Position numbers and translations under genes: made by a program. This document shows positions 11,345 to 20,538 of a stretch of DNA of 64,000 nucleotides, piece by piece (position 1 is the first letter of the stretch; each line of letters opens with the position of its first letter). This DNA is from Brucella cytisi (GTDB lineage: Bacteria > Pseudomonadota > Alphaproteobacteria > Rhizobiales > Rhizobiaceae). The stretch is taken from contig JAAVLQ010000002.1 in the NCBI GenBank assembly GCA_012103075.1, forward strand, positions 823,001 through 887,000. Direction: 5' to 3'. The notes beneath the pieces were generated by a model. That model was given only the letters and a program-made list of their open reading frames with translations. It was not told the DNA's origin and did not search any database.

Positions 11345-11447
11345 GCTAGAACGGTTCCAGTTAAAACGGAATCGTGGGAGCGCTCTATCTCTTTTATTTT
11401 ATGCATTATCCAACGCAAAACCGCTTCGCACTTTTGCTGGAAATGCT
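11345..11447. repeat. Palindromic intergenic repeat, copy 2 (variant)
   Basis: Non-coding spacer between convergent DMT and lipB genes. It has AGAACGGTTCCAGTT...AAAACGGAATCG, then GCAAAACCGCTTCGCACTTTTGCTGGAAATGCTCT. The segment TGGAAATGCTCTA has a close counterpart just before copy 1 (GCTGAAATGCTCTA), and the CACTTTT core is shared with it, so the elements look related. Probably a rhizobial palindromic element that also serves as transcript end. Confidence 0.6.
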
Positions 11448-12215
11448 CTATTTCAGCTGACGGGCTCCGAAGACCGTCTCAAACGCTCTTCCCAAAGCGA
11501 CGTCCATGTCGCCCATTGTTACCGGCAATCCAAGGTCTACAAGGCTGGTAACGCCATGTTCCGAGATTCCCGCAAGGAACGATGCCGGAATAATGGCTGA
11601 GATCGGGTTCGACATTGATGGCTATGCCGTGAAAGCTCACCCAGCGACGGAGGCGGATGCCGATAGCAGCAATCTTGTCTTCACACATGCCGCCATTGGC
11701 AAGGCGCGGCTTTTCAGGCCGTGTAACCCATACGCCGACACGATCCTCACGACGCTCGCCTTTGACGTTGAACTCGGCAAGGCTCTCGATGATCCACTGC
11801 TCAAGAGCTGTCACGAAGGCGCGCACGTCCTCGCGGCGGCGTTTCAGGTCGAGCATCACATAGGCAACGCGCTGGCCGGTCCGTGATAGGTATATTCTCC
11901 GCCGCGTCCCGTGTTGAAGACAGGGAGACTGTTCGGGGTCAGGAGATCGTCTGCATTGGCGCTCGTCCCCGCCGTGTAAAGCGAGGGATGCTCGACCAGC
12001 CACACGAGTTCATTGGCAGTGCCGTCCCGGATGGCCTGAACACGTGCTTCCATGAAAGCGAGTGCTTCTTCATAATCCGTCAGCCCTACGGCAACGACCC
12101 AATCGACCGGAGCCGCATCAGCGGCGACAGGCTGGAAATGTGCCTCCAGCGCATCGCGTTCACGCGGCTTTTGTGAATCTGTCTCGAAAATGGGAAAGGC
12201 GGAATTATTCGTCAT
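11448..12215 (-). CDS. lipB: Octanoyltransferase LipB (two frameshifts)
   Basis: Transfers octanoyl from octanoyl-ACP to the lipoyl domains of E2/H proteins. Recognisable blocks are [38 protein letters not shown] and [25 protein letters not shown], which include the catalytic Lys region. The catalytic Cys lies in GIVPCG. Shifts near 11880 and 11563 split it. Corrected length is about 255 aa, ending with TAG at 11450-11448. Start ATG 12215 gives [15 protein letters not shown]. Confidence 0.9.
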
Positions 12216-12273
12216 GATGGCAGCATATGGCGGTTTTGCAGTGCAACCGCCAGATGGCAAAATGCCTCCCCGA

Positions 12274-13695
12274 TCAATGAATCGCGAGCGGCACTTCCTT
12301 TTCACAGCGATTGCGTCCTGCCTGCTTGGCCCGATAAAGCGCGCGGTCAGCGGCATTGACGAGATGGCTATAATCGGGATGACCGTTAAATGCTGCAACC
12401 CCGATAGACAGCGTTACAGACTGGCGTGCGCCATCGGGAAGGTTCAACGGTTGTTGTGCTATCTGTTTGCGAAGCTCTTCGGCGATTGTAAAAGCTTTGT
12501 TCTCGTCGGCTTCTACGAGAGCGACGAGAAACTCTTCGCCACCATAGCGGAACGCGAAGTCGCTCGGGCGGCAAAGCGACAGGATCGCTTCGGCCACCTG
12601 CTGAAGGACGGCATCGCCACTGCTGTGTCCGTATGTGTCGTTAATGTTCTTGAAGTGATCGATATCGATCATCAAAACGCTCAGATCCATGGCCTTTTGC
12701 GAGGCCATGCGCACTTCACGAGTGAGGATTGAAGGCATGAAACGCCGGTTTAGAGCACGTGTCAGTGGGTCACGACCTGTTTCCATCGCGGCGGCCGCCT
12801 GAAACAGTTCGGACAGCAAGAATTTCACTTCACCGATCTTGGTTTGAAACAGTGCCAACGAAGCCGCAAGGCAGGCGGGGTTGTCCTTGCGTGCGCTGTT
12901 GATGGCAGGCAGGAGAACATTGTCGATATGTTCTACATTCCGGCGGATGTTTTCCAACGTGCCGGAGTTGGAGAACATCAGATCAGCCTTGTGTTGCAAC
13001 CACAATCCGAAATCCGAGCTTGCGAGCGAGTGAAGCGGACTATCGGCATTGCCGTAGAGGTTGAAGAGAAGCGACTGGCTCCATTCCATAAGCGCGGCAC
13101 GTTGCGATTCGCGTTCAAGCGGAAAATCGTGACTTAGCGTGAAAGCCCGGTAGGCTTCGTCGGTCTGGGCACTTTCGCGCGCGTCCTTGACGAAGGCTTG
13201 GCTCATGATTTCGATAGCGATGTCGATGGCATTGCTGACATGCACGATCAGGCGCGCCAGAACCTCTCTTGAGGCAACTTCCAGTTTCAGTTGACGGACG
13301 ATTTCGTTTTTCAGCAGGCGCGCGCCTTGCATGACGACGTGGATCGGCACATCGATGCGGGCGTGAACCTCGCCAACCTTGCGCTGTTCACGAATGAATG
13401 CCTCAACATCGTCGGCTGTTCTCTGGAACATTTTCAACAGCCAGTCGCTCAGTGAATTGTGCAAACGTTCCTGCACCATTTTCTGGGACAGGAATGTCGC
13501 TGCATCACGATTGTTCATAAGGCGATTATAGAAAACACCGACAAACTGCTCGCGGTGACGGCCAATCAGATCACGGAGAAAGAGAGCATGTTCTTCGGGC
13601 AGGCCGCTGACCAGCTCGACCCATTCGGTCTGGGTTGCGCCCAATCCAGTTTTCGATCCCCATGTCGTGTCGATTTCAGAGGTCGAATAGTCCAT
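12274..13695 (-). CDS. Globin-coupled diguanylate cyclase (DosC-like oxygen sensor)
   Basis: An intact 473-residue protein that matches E. coli DosC (YddV) along its whole length. The N-terminal globin domain keeps the proximal His111 (EVHARIDVP), the distal Tyr56 (VFYNRL) and Leu78, at positions equivalent to DosC His98, Tyr43 and Leu65. A middle helical region (about 175-300) links to a GGDEF domain with [14 protein letters not shown] and GGEEF at 385-389. An RPSD inhibitory-site motif lies at 376-379, five residues before GGEEF. It should bind haem, sense O2 and make cyclic di-GMP. Start ATG 13695 follows AAGGAGCAGG. No partner phosphodiesterase is encoded nearby. Confidence 0.92.
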   Translation of the reverse strand: MDYSTSEIDTTWGSKTGLGATQTEWVELVSGLPEEHALFLRDLIGRHREQFVGVFYNRLMNNRDAATFLSQKMVQERLHNSLSDWLLKMFQRTADDVEAFIREQRKVGEVHARIDVPIHVVMQGARLLKNEIVRQLKLEVASREVLARLIVHVSNAIDIAIEIMSQAFVKDARESAQTDEAYRAFTLSHDFPLERESQRAALMEWSQSLLFNLYGNADSPLHSLASSDFGLWLQHKADLMFSNSGTLENIRRNVEHIDNVLLPAINSARKDNPACLAASLALFQTKIGEVKFLLSELFQAAAAMETGRDPLTRALNRRFMPSILTREVRMASQKAMDLSVLMIDIDHFKNINDTYGHSSGDAVLQQVAEAILSLCRPSDFAFRYGGEEFLVALVEADENKAFTIAEELRKQIAQQPLNLPDGARQSVTLSIGVAAFNGHPDYSHLVNAADRALYRAKQAGRNRCEKEVPLAIH

Positions 13696-14025
13696 GTTCC
13701 TGCTCCTTGCGATGGCCGCAAAGCTCCGCCCGCTACCGGTTTTAGACCGGTGCCGGATCGGCCTCGCGGATTGGAGATTCTGCGGCTTTCCCTTTGCTTG
13801 GAAAGGGCTGTGCGCGAACTCAACAGGCACCTAATATCCCGACTTTCTTAAAAAATCTCCGCAAAATGGCGGGTTATTAATTGGGTTTAATTCGCAGTGC
13901 TTTTGTAGAGTGCGGTCGAGATTGATAGAGCGTCGTAAGATTAAGTGACTTTACCAAATGATTGTTTGGCCTACCTATCTGCGGGCAAGATTCCAATTCT
14001 GGCCATCTCTGGAAAGGAACCCGGA
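13696..14025. other. Divergent intergenic region DGC / secreted protein
   Basis: 330 bp without a gene. It contains a short inverted repeat ACCGGT-TTTAG-ACCGGT near 13736-13753 in the leader of the cyclase, and AT-rich promoter-like DNA at 13845-13890. I see no known riboswitch. Confidence 0.4.
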
Positions 14026-14364
14026 ATGAGATTTACGTTACTTTCTGCGGCTCTCGCGCTCTTTGCGGTTACCGCTGTCGCTGAAGCAGGCACACCGGTT
14101 GCTCCGGCTCCGATTTCGGCTATAGCCGCCAATAGCACTGGTTCGGCCATTCAGGTCGACTATCGCTGCCGTCGCGGCATGGTTCGCACGCCGAGCGGTC
14201 GCTGTGTTACCGATCGCCGCTGGCGGGATGATCGTCGCGGATGGGATCGTCACTCACCACGTTATTATCGCGAACGGGATCGTGACCGACGCTGGCGCCA
14301 TGATCGTGATCGTCATCGCGACAGAATCTATATTGAGCCACGTCGTCGCGGCCCGCACAACTAA
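14026..14364 (+). CDS. Small secreted Arg/Asp-rich protein
   Basis: 112 residues. A clear signal peptide (MRFTLLSAALALFAVTAVAEA, likely cut after AEA) is followed by a Cys pair in YRCRRGMVRTPSGRCVTD. The tail is then dominated by R, D, W, H and Y (RRWRDDRRGWDRHSPRYYRE...). The two-Cys GxR-C pattern occurs in many short rhizobial exported proteins (family knowledge, imprecise). Function unknown. ATG 14026 is chosen because AAAGGAA precedes it and it begins the signal peptide. A longer frame from 13945 is possible but would bury the signal. Confidence 0.75.
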   Translation: MRFTLLSAALALFAVTAVAEAGTPVAPAPISAIAANSTGSAIQVDYRCRRGMVRTPSGRCVTDRRWRDDRRGWDRHSPRYYRERDRDRRWRHDRDRHRDRIYIEPRRRGPHN

Positions 14365-14367
14365 CAA

Positions 14368-14398
14368 AGAAAAAAGCAGCGATTTCGCTGCTCTTTTA
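14368..14398. terminator. Bidirectional intrinsic terminator
   Basis: The hairpin AGCAGCGA-TT-TCGCTGCT is flanked by an A-run on the left and CTTTTATA on the right. It can end both the secreted-protein transcript and the convergent LOV-HK transcript. Confidence 0.8.
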
Positions 14399-15870
14399 TA
14401 CCGGCTCGGCTTGTGTGTCGGAAAGACTGTCAAGTTGCGGAAATACATCCGCTGTCATAGGGGCGGGACGTCAATCACCAGTCCATCTGGCGCGAAGTTG
14501 ATGTCGCATTTGGCCCTGAGTTCGCCCGTAAGAACGGAATAGAGCAGCCGCTGGCCGAAGCCACGTCGGGTAGGGCGTTCGACTGCGGGTCCTCCGTCTT
14601 CAACCCAGCGCATATGAAATTTTCGCTCGCCCTGCCTTTCGAGCACATCCCAGCTGAATTGGACCGTGCCGTTTTCATTGGAGAGCGCGCCGTATTTCAC
14701 GGCATTGGTCGCGAGTTCGTACAAACCAAGCGAAAGCGAAACCGTTACACGGTCGCTTACCGGGAGTTCTGGACCATTGGTTCGGATTCGATGACCGAAT
14801 GTGCTGTTGAATGGGGCGAGGGCAGTTTCGCAGATCTGGCTGAGCGTTGTGCCCGTCCAGTCCTCCTGAAGCAGCATGTCATGGGCCTGACTAAGCGCTC
14901 GCAGCCGCTCACTGAATAGTTCGTTCGCGGTTTGCGGATCGGTGGCATTGCGCAAGGTCTGGTTGGCGATCGATTGCACCATTGCCATTGAGTTCTTGAA
15001 ACGGTGCGAAATTTCGCGGGTCACAAGTGCCTTGTCAGCTTCGGCTTTTTGCGTTCGGTGACGTCGATGACGATACCCAGAAGCGCAGGTGATTTGCCGA
15101 GGAGAGCTTTGGCTCGTGTTTCCACCCAGCGCACCTGTCCCAGCCTGTTGGTAATGCGATATTCAACCCGGAAAGATTTGCCTGTGGCAAAAGATTCCTG
15201 CGAACGCTGGATAAGTGTTATCCGGTCTTCAAGCATCACCATGTCGATGATCTTGTCGTAGTTGACTGGTTCGTCTGGCGTCAGTCCGAAAATGCGACGG
15301 TATTCGGCCGAGCAGCTAATCTCCCCGGTCGTGTAATCTCGCGTCCAGAAACCGACATTCGCCACTTCAACGATATACTGGAGTTGATCGCTGCTACGCT
15401 GCTTTTCAATTGAGAGCGTTTCGCGTTCTTTTTCGAGCTCAACCAGTTTGCCGAGTTCCAGCGTCACATCAAGCTGCGACGAAACGAAGTGATGAAGTTC
15501 GCCATTCTCGGTTTTGACCGGGGAGATATGAAGTCGGTTCCAGAACGGCTCGCCAGATTTCTTATAATTGAGAATATCGATCTCAACGGACTGTTCGGCT
15601 TCCAATGCCGTATGGATGATCTCGACATGTTTCGGGTCTGTGCGGGGGCCTTGAAGAAAGCGGCAGTTTTTCCCGATGATCTCGTCGGCCTCGTAACCAG
15701 TGAGGTTCTGGAAGGCCTCGTTTGCAAAGATGATCGGATTGTCCGGCAGACGCGGATTTGTGATGAGCATTGGCATGGGCGTCAGTTCAACCGCTGCCGT
15801 GAAGGGATTCTGCTTCCCGGGAGAAAGATGCTCCCAAAACTTTCACGGACGGCTGTGCTCTTATTGCCAA
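14396..15870 (-). CDS. LOV-domain blue-light histidine kinase, HWE family (frameshifted)
   Basis: Blue-light-activated HWE histidine kinase of the Brucella LOV-HK type. The LOV domain has GKNCRFLQG with the flavin-adduct Cys codon at 15665-15663, then a PAS domain ([15 protein letters not shown]). The HWE kinase has [20 protein letters not shown] (phospho-His), [11 protein letters not shown] and WVEDGGP...GFGQRLL. A missing A in the A5 run near 15034 separates PAS from kinase. Another shift near 14463 restores a longer C-terminus ending at TAA 14396. The N-terminus is uncertain: with one correction the frame reaches a TTG at 15870 that resembles the MAI... start of Brucella LOV-HK. Expected length about 490 aa. 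Confidence 0.9.
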
Positions 15871-16121
15871 TGCAAACCCCACTCGCTGAAAACGCTTACA
15901 AGCTGTCCTAATTCACGCAAGTTATCTCATTGTCGCTTAATTTGCGAACAAAAATAATGGAATAGCTCGAACGAAAACATTGGCTCTTTCGTTAAATCAT
16001 TGATGGAATGGCCATGCATTGCGACGTGAAAATAAGGCATGAACATAATTTACCGACAATATTCAGCGTGCATTCATAAACGGAAAGCAATGATGGCATC
16101 ATAGAAATGGAGAAGCACAGG

Positions 16122-16631
16122 ATGAACACCTTCAAAAAGATGATGGCTGGCCTCGTCGGTGCAAGCTTTCTGATCGGCGCAATGGTTCCGGTCTCGGCTG
16201 CACCTGTGATGCCAACTGCGCCTGCGGCAAGTAATGAGAATGTTCAGCAGGTCCGCGATGACCGCTGGCGCCGCGGGCCGGGACATGGAAACTGGGGTGG
16301 ACACCGACCGGGTATCGTCCGGGCTGGCATGGCCGTCCTCATCGTCCGGGACGGCTATTGGAATGGACACCGCGGTTATCGGCACTACCGTCATGGCTAT
16401 CGTCGCAGCAATGACGGGTGGTGGTATCCGCTCGCAGCTTTCGGCGCTGGCGCAATCATCGGTGGTGCGATCGCAGCTCCCACCCCCCCACCGGTCTATC
16501 GCGCGCCTGCTTACGGTTACAGCAACTCGCATGTCCAGTGGTGTTATAATCGTTATCGGTCCTATCGGGCTTCCGACAACACTTTCCAGCCGTATAACGG
16601 TCCTCGTCAGCAGTGTTATTCGCCATACTGA
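16122..16631 (+). CDS. BA14K-family lectin-like exported protein
   Basis: 169 residues with a signal peptide ([20 protein letters not shown]...VSA). A Gly/His/Arg/Tyr-rich middle is followed by a hydrophobic [15 protein letters not shown] segment. The C-terminal BA14K motif is [19 protein letters not shown]...GPRQQC. The Brucella 14-kDa immunoreactive protein of this family has lectin-like activity and is immunogenic (established). The frame is intact and ATG 16122 follows ACAGG. It is located in the membrane or cell surface by inference. Confidence 0.88.
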   Translation: MNTFKKMMAGLVGASFLIGAMVPVSAAPVMPTAPAASNENVQQVRDDRWRRGPGHGNWGGHRPGIVRAGMAVLIVRDGYWNGHRGYRHYRHGYRRSNDGWWYPLAAFGAGAIIGGAIAAPTPPPVYRAPAYGYSNSHVQWCYNRYRSYRASDNTFQPYNGPRQQCYSPY

Positions 16632-16652
16632 CAGTGGAAATTTGTTAAACTC

Positions 16653-16687
16653 AATGAAGCCGCCCTTCATGGGCGGCTTTGTTTTTG
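16653..16687 (+). terminator. Intrinsic terminator after BA14K gene
   Basis: Stem GAAGCCGCCC-TTCA-TGGGCGGCTT followed by TGTTTTTG, 25 bases after the stop codon. Confidence 0.85.
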
Positions 16688-16831
16688 TGGACTAAGTTTA
16701 TCAACTGTATCCGTGAGTAATTGTCATCCATATCTGTGCATTCTAAAAGGCGGCGGGATAAGATTCCGGGGTGCATTTGTTGAATCGCTTTCGGTCTCCC
16801 CATTTCATAACGAAGCGCTAAAGGAGACGGG

Positions 16832-17749
16832 ATGCGCCAGATTTTACCCAAGGCTTTGGCCGGTATAGTTATACTCGGCATACTGAGCGTAGTACTTGGT
16901 TCCCGGTACACGATTGACGAAGGTGAGCGCGGCGTTGTTTTGCGCTATGGGGCGGTTTCCGGTGTTGCACAACCGGGGCTGGGCTTCAAAATTCCGGTGA
17001 TCGATCTGATTGTGCGAATATCGGTGCAATCCAAGGCTGCGATCTATAACAGCATGGAAGCCTATAGCCGCGATCAGCAACCAGCTACGATGAACCTGTC
17101 GGTCAATTATCGTATTCCGCCAGACCGTGTGGAGGAAGTCTACGCGACCTACGGCGGTGAAGACGGCCTATTGTCCCGCCTTGTCGAGCGACGCGTTTTT
17201 GAGGAAAGCAAGACTGTTTTCGGCAAATTCAATGCTGTGGAAGCCATTCAGGAGCGTAGCCGACTCAATCAGGAAATTGCGGAGGCAATTCAGAGCAGTG
17301 TACGCGGTCCGGTTATTATCGACACGGTGCAGATCGAGAATATCGATTTTTCGGACTCCTATGAGCAGTCCATCGAACAGCGTATGTTGGCCGAAGTTGA
17401 AGTGCAGCGTCTCCGCCAGAATGCAGAGCGCGAAAAGGTACAGGCTGAAATCACCGTGACGCAGGCAAAGGCGCAGGCAGACGCACGCCGTGCCGAAGCT
17501 CAGGCTCAGGCCGATGCCGTTCGTCTGCAGGCTGAAGCCGACGCAGAAGCGATACGTGTAAAGGGCGAGGCGGAAGCAACCGCGATCAAGGCACGTGGCG
17601 ATGCACTGCGTGACAATCCGGGTCTTGTCGCACTGACGCAAGCAGAACGATGGGACGGTCAGCTGCCAAGCACGATGCTACCGAATGGAGCAATACCCAT
17701 GCTGAACCTGAGCAATTCCCAGACGCAGCAGAAATCACCTGACTATTGA
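16832..17749 (+). CDS. SPFH/Band-7 (prohibitin-like) membrane protein
   Basis: 305 residues, intact. One N-terminal membrane helix (LAGIVILGILSVVLG) is followed by an SPFH/prohibitin domain: YTIDEGERGVVLRYGAVSGV and GFKIPVIDLIVRISVQ. A long Ala/Glu/Gln-rich coiled coil (about 195-265, AQADARRAEAQAQADAVRLQ) precedes a short tail. Such proteins form large membrane rings that organise lipid domains or modulate FtsH-type proteases. The partner here is unknown. RBS AAAGGAGACGGG precedes ATG 16832. Confidence 0.9.
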   Translation: MRQILPKALAGIVILGILSVVLGSRYTIDEGERGVVLRYGAVSGVAQPGLGFKIPVIDLIVRISVQSKAAIYNSMEAYSRDQQPATMNLSVNYRIPPDRVEEVYATYGGEDGLLSRLVERRVFEESKTVFGKFNAVEAIQERSRLNQEIAEAIQSSVRGPVIIDTVQIENIDFSDSYEQSIEQRMLAEVEVQRLRQNAEREKVQAEITVTQAKAQADARRAEAQAQADAVRLQAEADAEAIRVKGEAEATAIKARGDALRDNPGLVALTQAERWDGQLPSTMLPNGAIPMLNLSNSQTQQKSPDY

Positions 17750-17791
17750 TATAGTTGCAGAGCGACCAGCTGGGTCGTGACTGTCACGTTT

Positions 17792-17835
17792 GACGCACAT
17801 CCCGAAAAGCGTTTCATCCTTTTTTGGGATGTGTT
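17792..17835. repeat. Palindromic intergenic repeat, copy 3
   Basis: GACGCACATCCCGAAAAGCG...CTTTTTTGGGATGTGTTCT, an imperfect inverted repeat related to the 8 kb and 62.1 kb copies. It lies between the convergent SPFH and alpha/beta-hydrolase genes and directly abuts the hydrolase stop. Confidence 0.7.
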
Positions 17836-19530
17836 CTACCCTCCGCGCTGGTCATAACCTTCGACGCTTTCTCCATCCATTTTCTGGCGCAGGTGCTGCT
17901 TTAGCCTCATGATCTTGTCTGCGTCCCATCCGGTCACGTCGGTGACTTCCAGCCACGCATTGACATAGTGTTCCGGAGCATAAACATGCCCGTGTCCTAT
18001 CGGCGTGGCGGTTCCAAAAGCCATATCTAGTGCCAATTGCAGCATGGTCACGACAGGATACCACCGCAGTTCCGGTGAAACATCCGGTCCGCGCGGTGCC
18101 TGCATCCAGTCAGGTTGACGATAGAACGATAGACTGTCGAAGAATGTCACCGGATCGCTGGCATATTGCAGATACACCACCCGCAACGGCCCCCAGCGGG
18201 TTCCATTTCCCAGCGCTTCACCATTCTGATTCATGAAACGGGCAAAGGAGCCGTCTCGGAACACTGGTAGCCATTCTGGAGTTCCGGGGTTTCTTCGTCG
18301 GGTCATGGCTTTCCAGTCCCTGCTCGGGAAAGGTGGCCCGCTCCACAAGGCACCGTTGATTGGATCGTCAAGCATTTCGAAAAGCTCGGCTGAGACTTCA
18401 GAATTCATCGCCCCAAGGCTCAAGCCATAGAGATACAGACGTGGGCGCTGATCGTGCGGAAGTCTTTTCCAGTAATTATAGACGGTTATGAACAGAGCTC
18501 GGGACGCTTCTGCTCCGTATTCGGGTTGGAACAACAACGACAAGGGACTGGAAAGATAGGAATATTGCATGGCAACGCTGGCCACATCGCCATTGTGCAG
18601 AAACTCCAGTCCGTCCATGGCTGCTGGATCTACCCACCCTGTACCGGTTGGAGTGATGACGACCAGCACAGAACGTTCAAAACCGTTCTGACGCTTCAGT
18701 TCCTCAAGTGCCAGTTCGGCTCGTTGTTCAGGCGTATCGGCTACTTGCAGACCTGCATAGACCCGTATCGGGTCTATAGCCATTTCGCCAGTCAAGGCAG
18801 CAATATCGGCAGATCCGGGACCCGAGGAAACGAACTCACGTCCAGCTCGCCCAAGCTCGTTCCAATGCAAAAGCGAAGCGGCGCTGCCAGTCTCGTTCGG
18901 TGATGTCGGTTGTGGGCGATCCGGTTCGATCAGAGCGTCAAACTCGCGAAACGAACGATCCAGAACCTTGAAAGTGGACTGGATGAGCAGGCCGTTGGCG
19001 ATGGTCCAGATGAGCACAACAGTGATCGTAACGCCCGGGACATTGGCTAACCGGCGAGGCATAATGAGTTGTACTTTAGCGGAGACGAATTTCCCCAATA
19101 GAATGAGAAGGCGAACCAGAATTAGCAGAACCAGAAATGTCAGCACAGCTAACGCGGAGACACTCATTGGATAGGCGCTGGGCACCGGCTCCATATCCAT
19201 GACTGCACGAACTGAGTTCTGCCAGCCCGCGGCAAAATAGAGTGCTACGACGGCCACGGCGAGACAAACCAAACCCACCACAAGATTGGCCCGACTGCGC
19301 AGGCGATTCCGAGGTTCAGGCAATTCCAGATAATGCCATAGCCAGCGCCACAATACGCCGATGCCATAACCGGCTCCGAAGGCGACACCTCCGAGAATTC
19401 CCTGCATGACGTAGGTTCGCGGGATAAGGCTGGGGGTGAGGGCTGCGGCGAAAAACAGTGTTCCGAGCGCGATACCCACGCCGGACAAGGAACGTCGGAA
19501 ATGAGAAAATGCCTTGGTGGCCAGAGACAT
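17836..19530 (-). CDS. Membrane-bound alpha/beta-hydrolase family protein
   Basis: 564 residues, intact. The N-terminal third is hydrophobic with about five membrane segments (for example IALGTLFFAAALTPSLIPR, LVVGLVCLAVAVVALYFAAG, LAVLTFLVLLILVRLLILLG). The C-terminal soluble region has RLYLYGLSLGAMNSEVS, a GLSLG nucleophile-elbow motif, and FLHNGDVASVAMQYSYLSS. This matches the two-part membrane 'alpha/beta-hydrolase family' (Abhydrolase_9 type) found in actinobacteria and rhizobia. Substrate unknown. Adjacent genes give no functional clue. Confidence 0.8.
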   Translation of the reverse strand: MSLATKAFSHFRRSLSGVGIALGTLFFAAALTPSLIPRTYVMQGILGGVAFGAGYGIGVLWRWLWHYLELPEPRNRLRSRANLVVGLVCLAVAVVALYFAAGWQNSVRAVMDMEPVPSAYPMSVSALAVLTFLVLLILVRLLILLGKFVSAKVQLIMPRRLANVPGVTITVVLIWTIANGLLIQSTFKVLDRSFREFDALIEPDRPQPTSPNETGSAASLLHWNELGRAGREFVSSGPGSADIAALTGEMAIDPIRVYAGLQVADTPEQRAELALEELKRQNGFERSVLVVITPTGTGWVDPAAMDGLEFLHNGDVASVAMQYSYLSSPLSLLFQPEYGAEASRALFITVYNYWKRLPHDQRPRLYLYGLSLGAMNSEVSAELFEMLDDPINGALWSGPPFPSRDWKAMTRRRNPGTPEWLPVFRDGSFARFMNQNGEALGNGTRWGPLRVVYLQYASDPVTFFDSLSFYRQPDWMQAPRGPDVSPELRWYPVVTMLQLALDMAFGTATPIGHGHVYAPEHYVNAWLEVTDVTGWDADKIMRLKQHLRQKMDGESVEGYDQRGG

Positions 19531-19856
19531 GAAGCACCACGCAGATTAAGTCATCGGAATGAAACTAGCTGTAGCAAGAGCGGGCGGCAAGGCCCGGCAC
19601 GGAGAAGCAGGAGCTGAATAGCCCCGGTTAGGCACCTCGCGATTCAGAATCGCCCTTCTGCTCAGGGTGTTAAGTATCCAAACGAGCATGAAAAGCGCCT
19701 GTTTACCGGCATATGGAAGAGGCGGTCTGGCATGGAGTATCCCAGACCTGTGATTTTTTGAATTTATGTTGAAGAAACCTGATTTTATGGTGTTGACCAA
19801 TCCGTAAGCCGCCCTTATGTTCCGCCGCACTTCCGGGGGCGATTTGCTCCTACAGG
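19531..19856. other. Intergenic region upstream of tRNA-Lys
   Basis: 326 bp. No gene supported. The leader of the divergent hydrolase gene and the promoter of tRNA-Lys must lie here. No repeat or recombinase site was seen. Confidence 0.4.
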
Positions 19857-19931
19857 GAGCGCGTAGCTCAGCCGGTAGAGCAACTGACTTTTAATCAGTA
19901 GGTCCGGGGTTCGAATCCTGCGCGCTCACCA
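19857..19931 (+). tRNA. tRNA-Lys (TTT)
   Basis: Cloverleaf with acceptor stem GAGCGCG/CGCGCTC, D arm GCTCAGCCGGTAGAGC, anticodon loop CTTTTAA (anticodon TTT), TTCGAAT T-loop, discriminator A and encoded CCA. Confidence 0.97.
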
Positions 19932-20002
19932 CTTTCTCTTCAAATTGGTTCATTTCACCTTTGTCGCAGTGACTTTGCATTGCAAGAATGCCATGAGCGA
20001 TC

Positions 20003-20401
20003 ATGACCTTGCGTAGAAGAATTGTTGGCGATCGGTCGGATACCGCCCTTTGGGTTGTATCGCTGACCTTTGTTATTCTTCTGCAAGGGCTAGTAACGGC
20101 ATACGCGCAGGCTTCCATGGCGGCGTGGAGCGCTGGTCCCTCGTCCGTGATCTGTTCAGTCCATAGGACGCAGGCAGATGCAAACGCTCCCCTTAAAGAT
20201 CTCGCCAGACATTGCTGCTCGACCCTATGTCAGGCCGCATGTGCCATTGGGACAGGATTGACAGAACAGCCGGTCACCGTGTCTTTCGATTCGATTGTTG
20301 CGAAAGACACGGTCGCTTTTCCTCTCGCGGTTCGCGCACCTCCCCGTCAGTTTGTTACGGCTGCTCAAGCCAGAGGGCCTCCCGCTTCGCACGATCTTTG
20401 A
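20003..20401 (+). CDS. DUF2946-like exported protein
   Basis: 132 residues. An N-terminal membrane helix or signal (ALWVVSLTFVILLQGLVTAYAQA) is followed by a Cys-rich stretch (HCCSTLCQAACAIG). The end has the ARGPP motif typical of DUF2946 proteins, which are small exported proteins often next to metal-related membrane genes. It lies 137 bp before a PepSY-family membrane protein, so the pair probably works together. The metal link is inference. Confidence 0.55.
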   Translation: MTLRRRIVGDRSDTALWVVSLTFVILLQGLVTAYAQASMAAWSAGPSSVICSVHRTQADANAPLKDLARHCCSTLCQAACAIGTGLTEQPVTVSFDSIVAKDTVAFPLAVRAPPRQFVTAAQARGPPASHDL

Positions 20402-20538
20402 AAACGACGCCGCCGCCCCGCGACGGCAATTTCATATCGTTTGGAGATATCGATGCAAAATCATGATTTTATCGCGGCAGCCCGGGCTGGCTGCCCACGC
20501 ACTGCGCTGTGCTTCGACTGCTTTTCAAGGAGGGTTCC

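Noticed and set aside
19857-20401. Integrated island at tRNA-Lys
   Set aside because: No integrase and no direct repeat of the tRNA 3' end was found in the following sequence.
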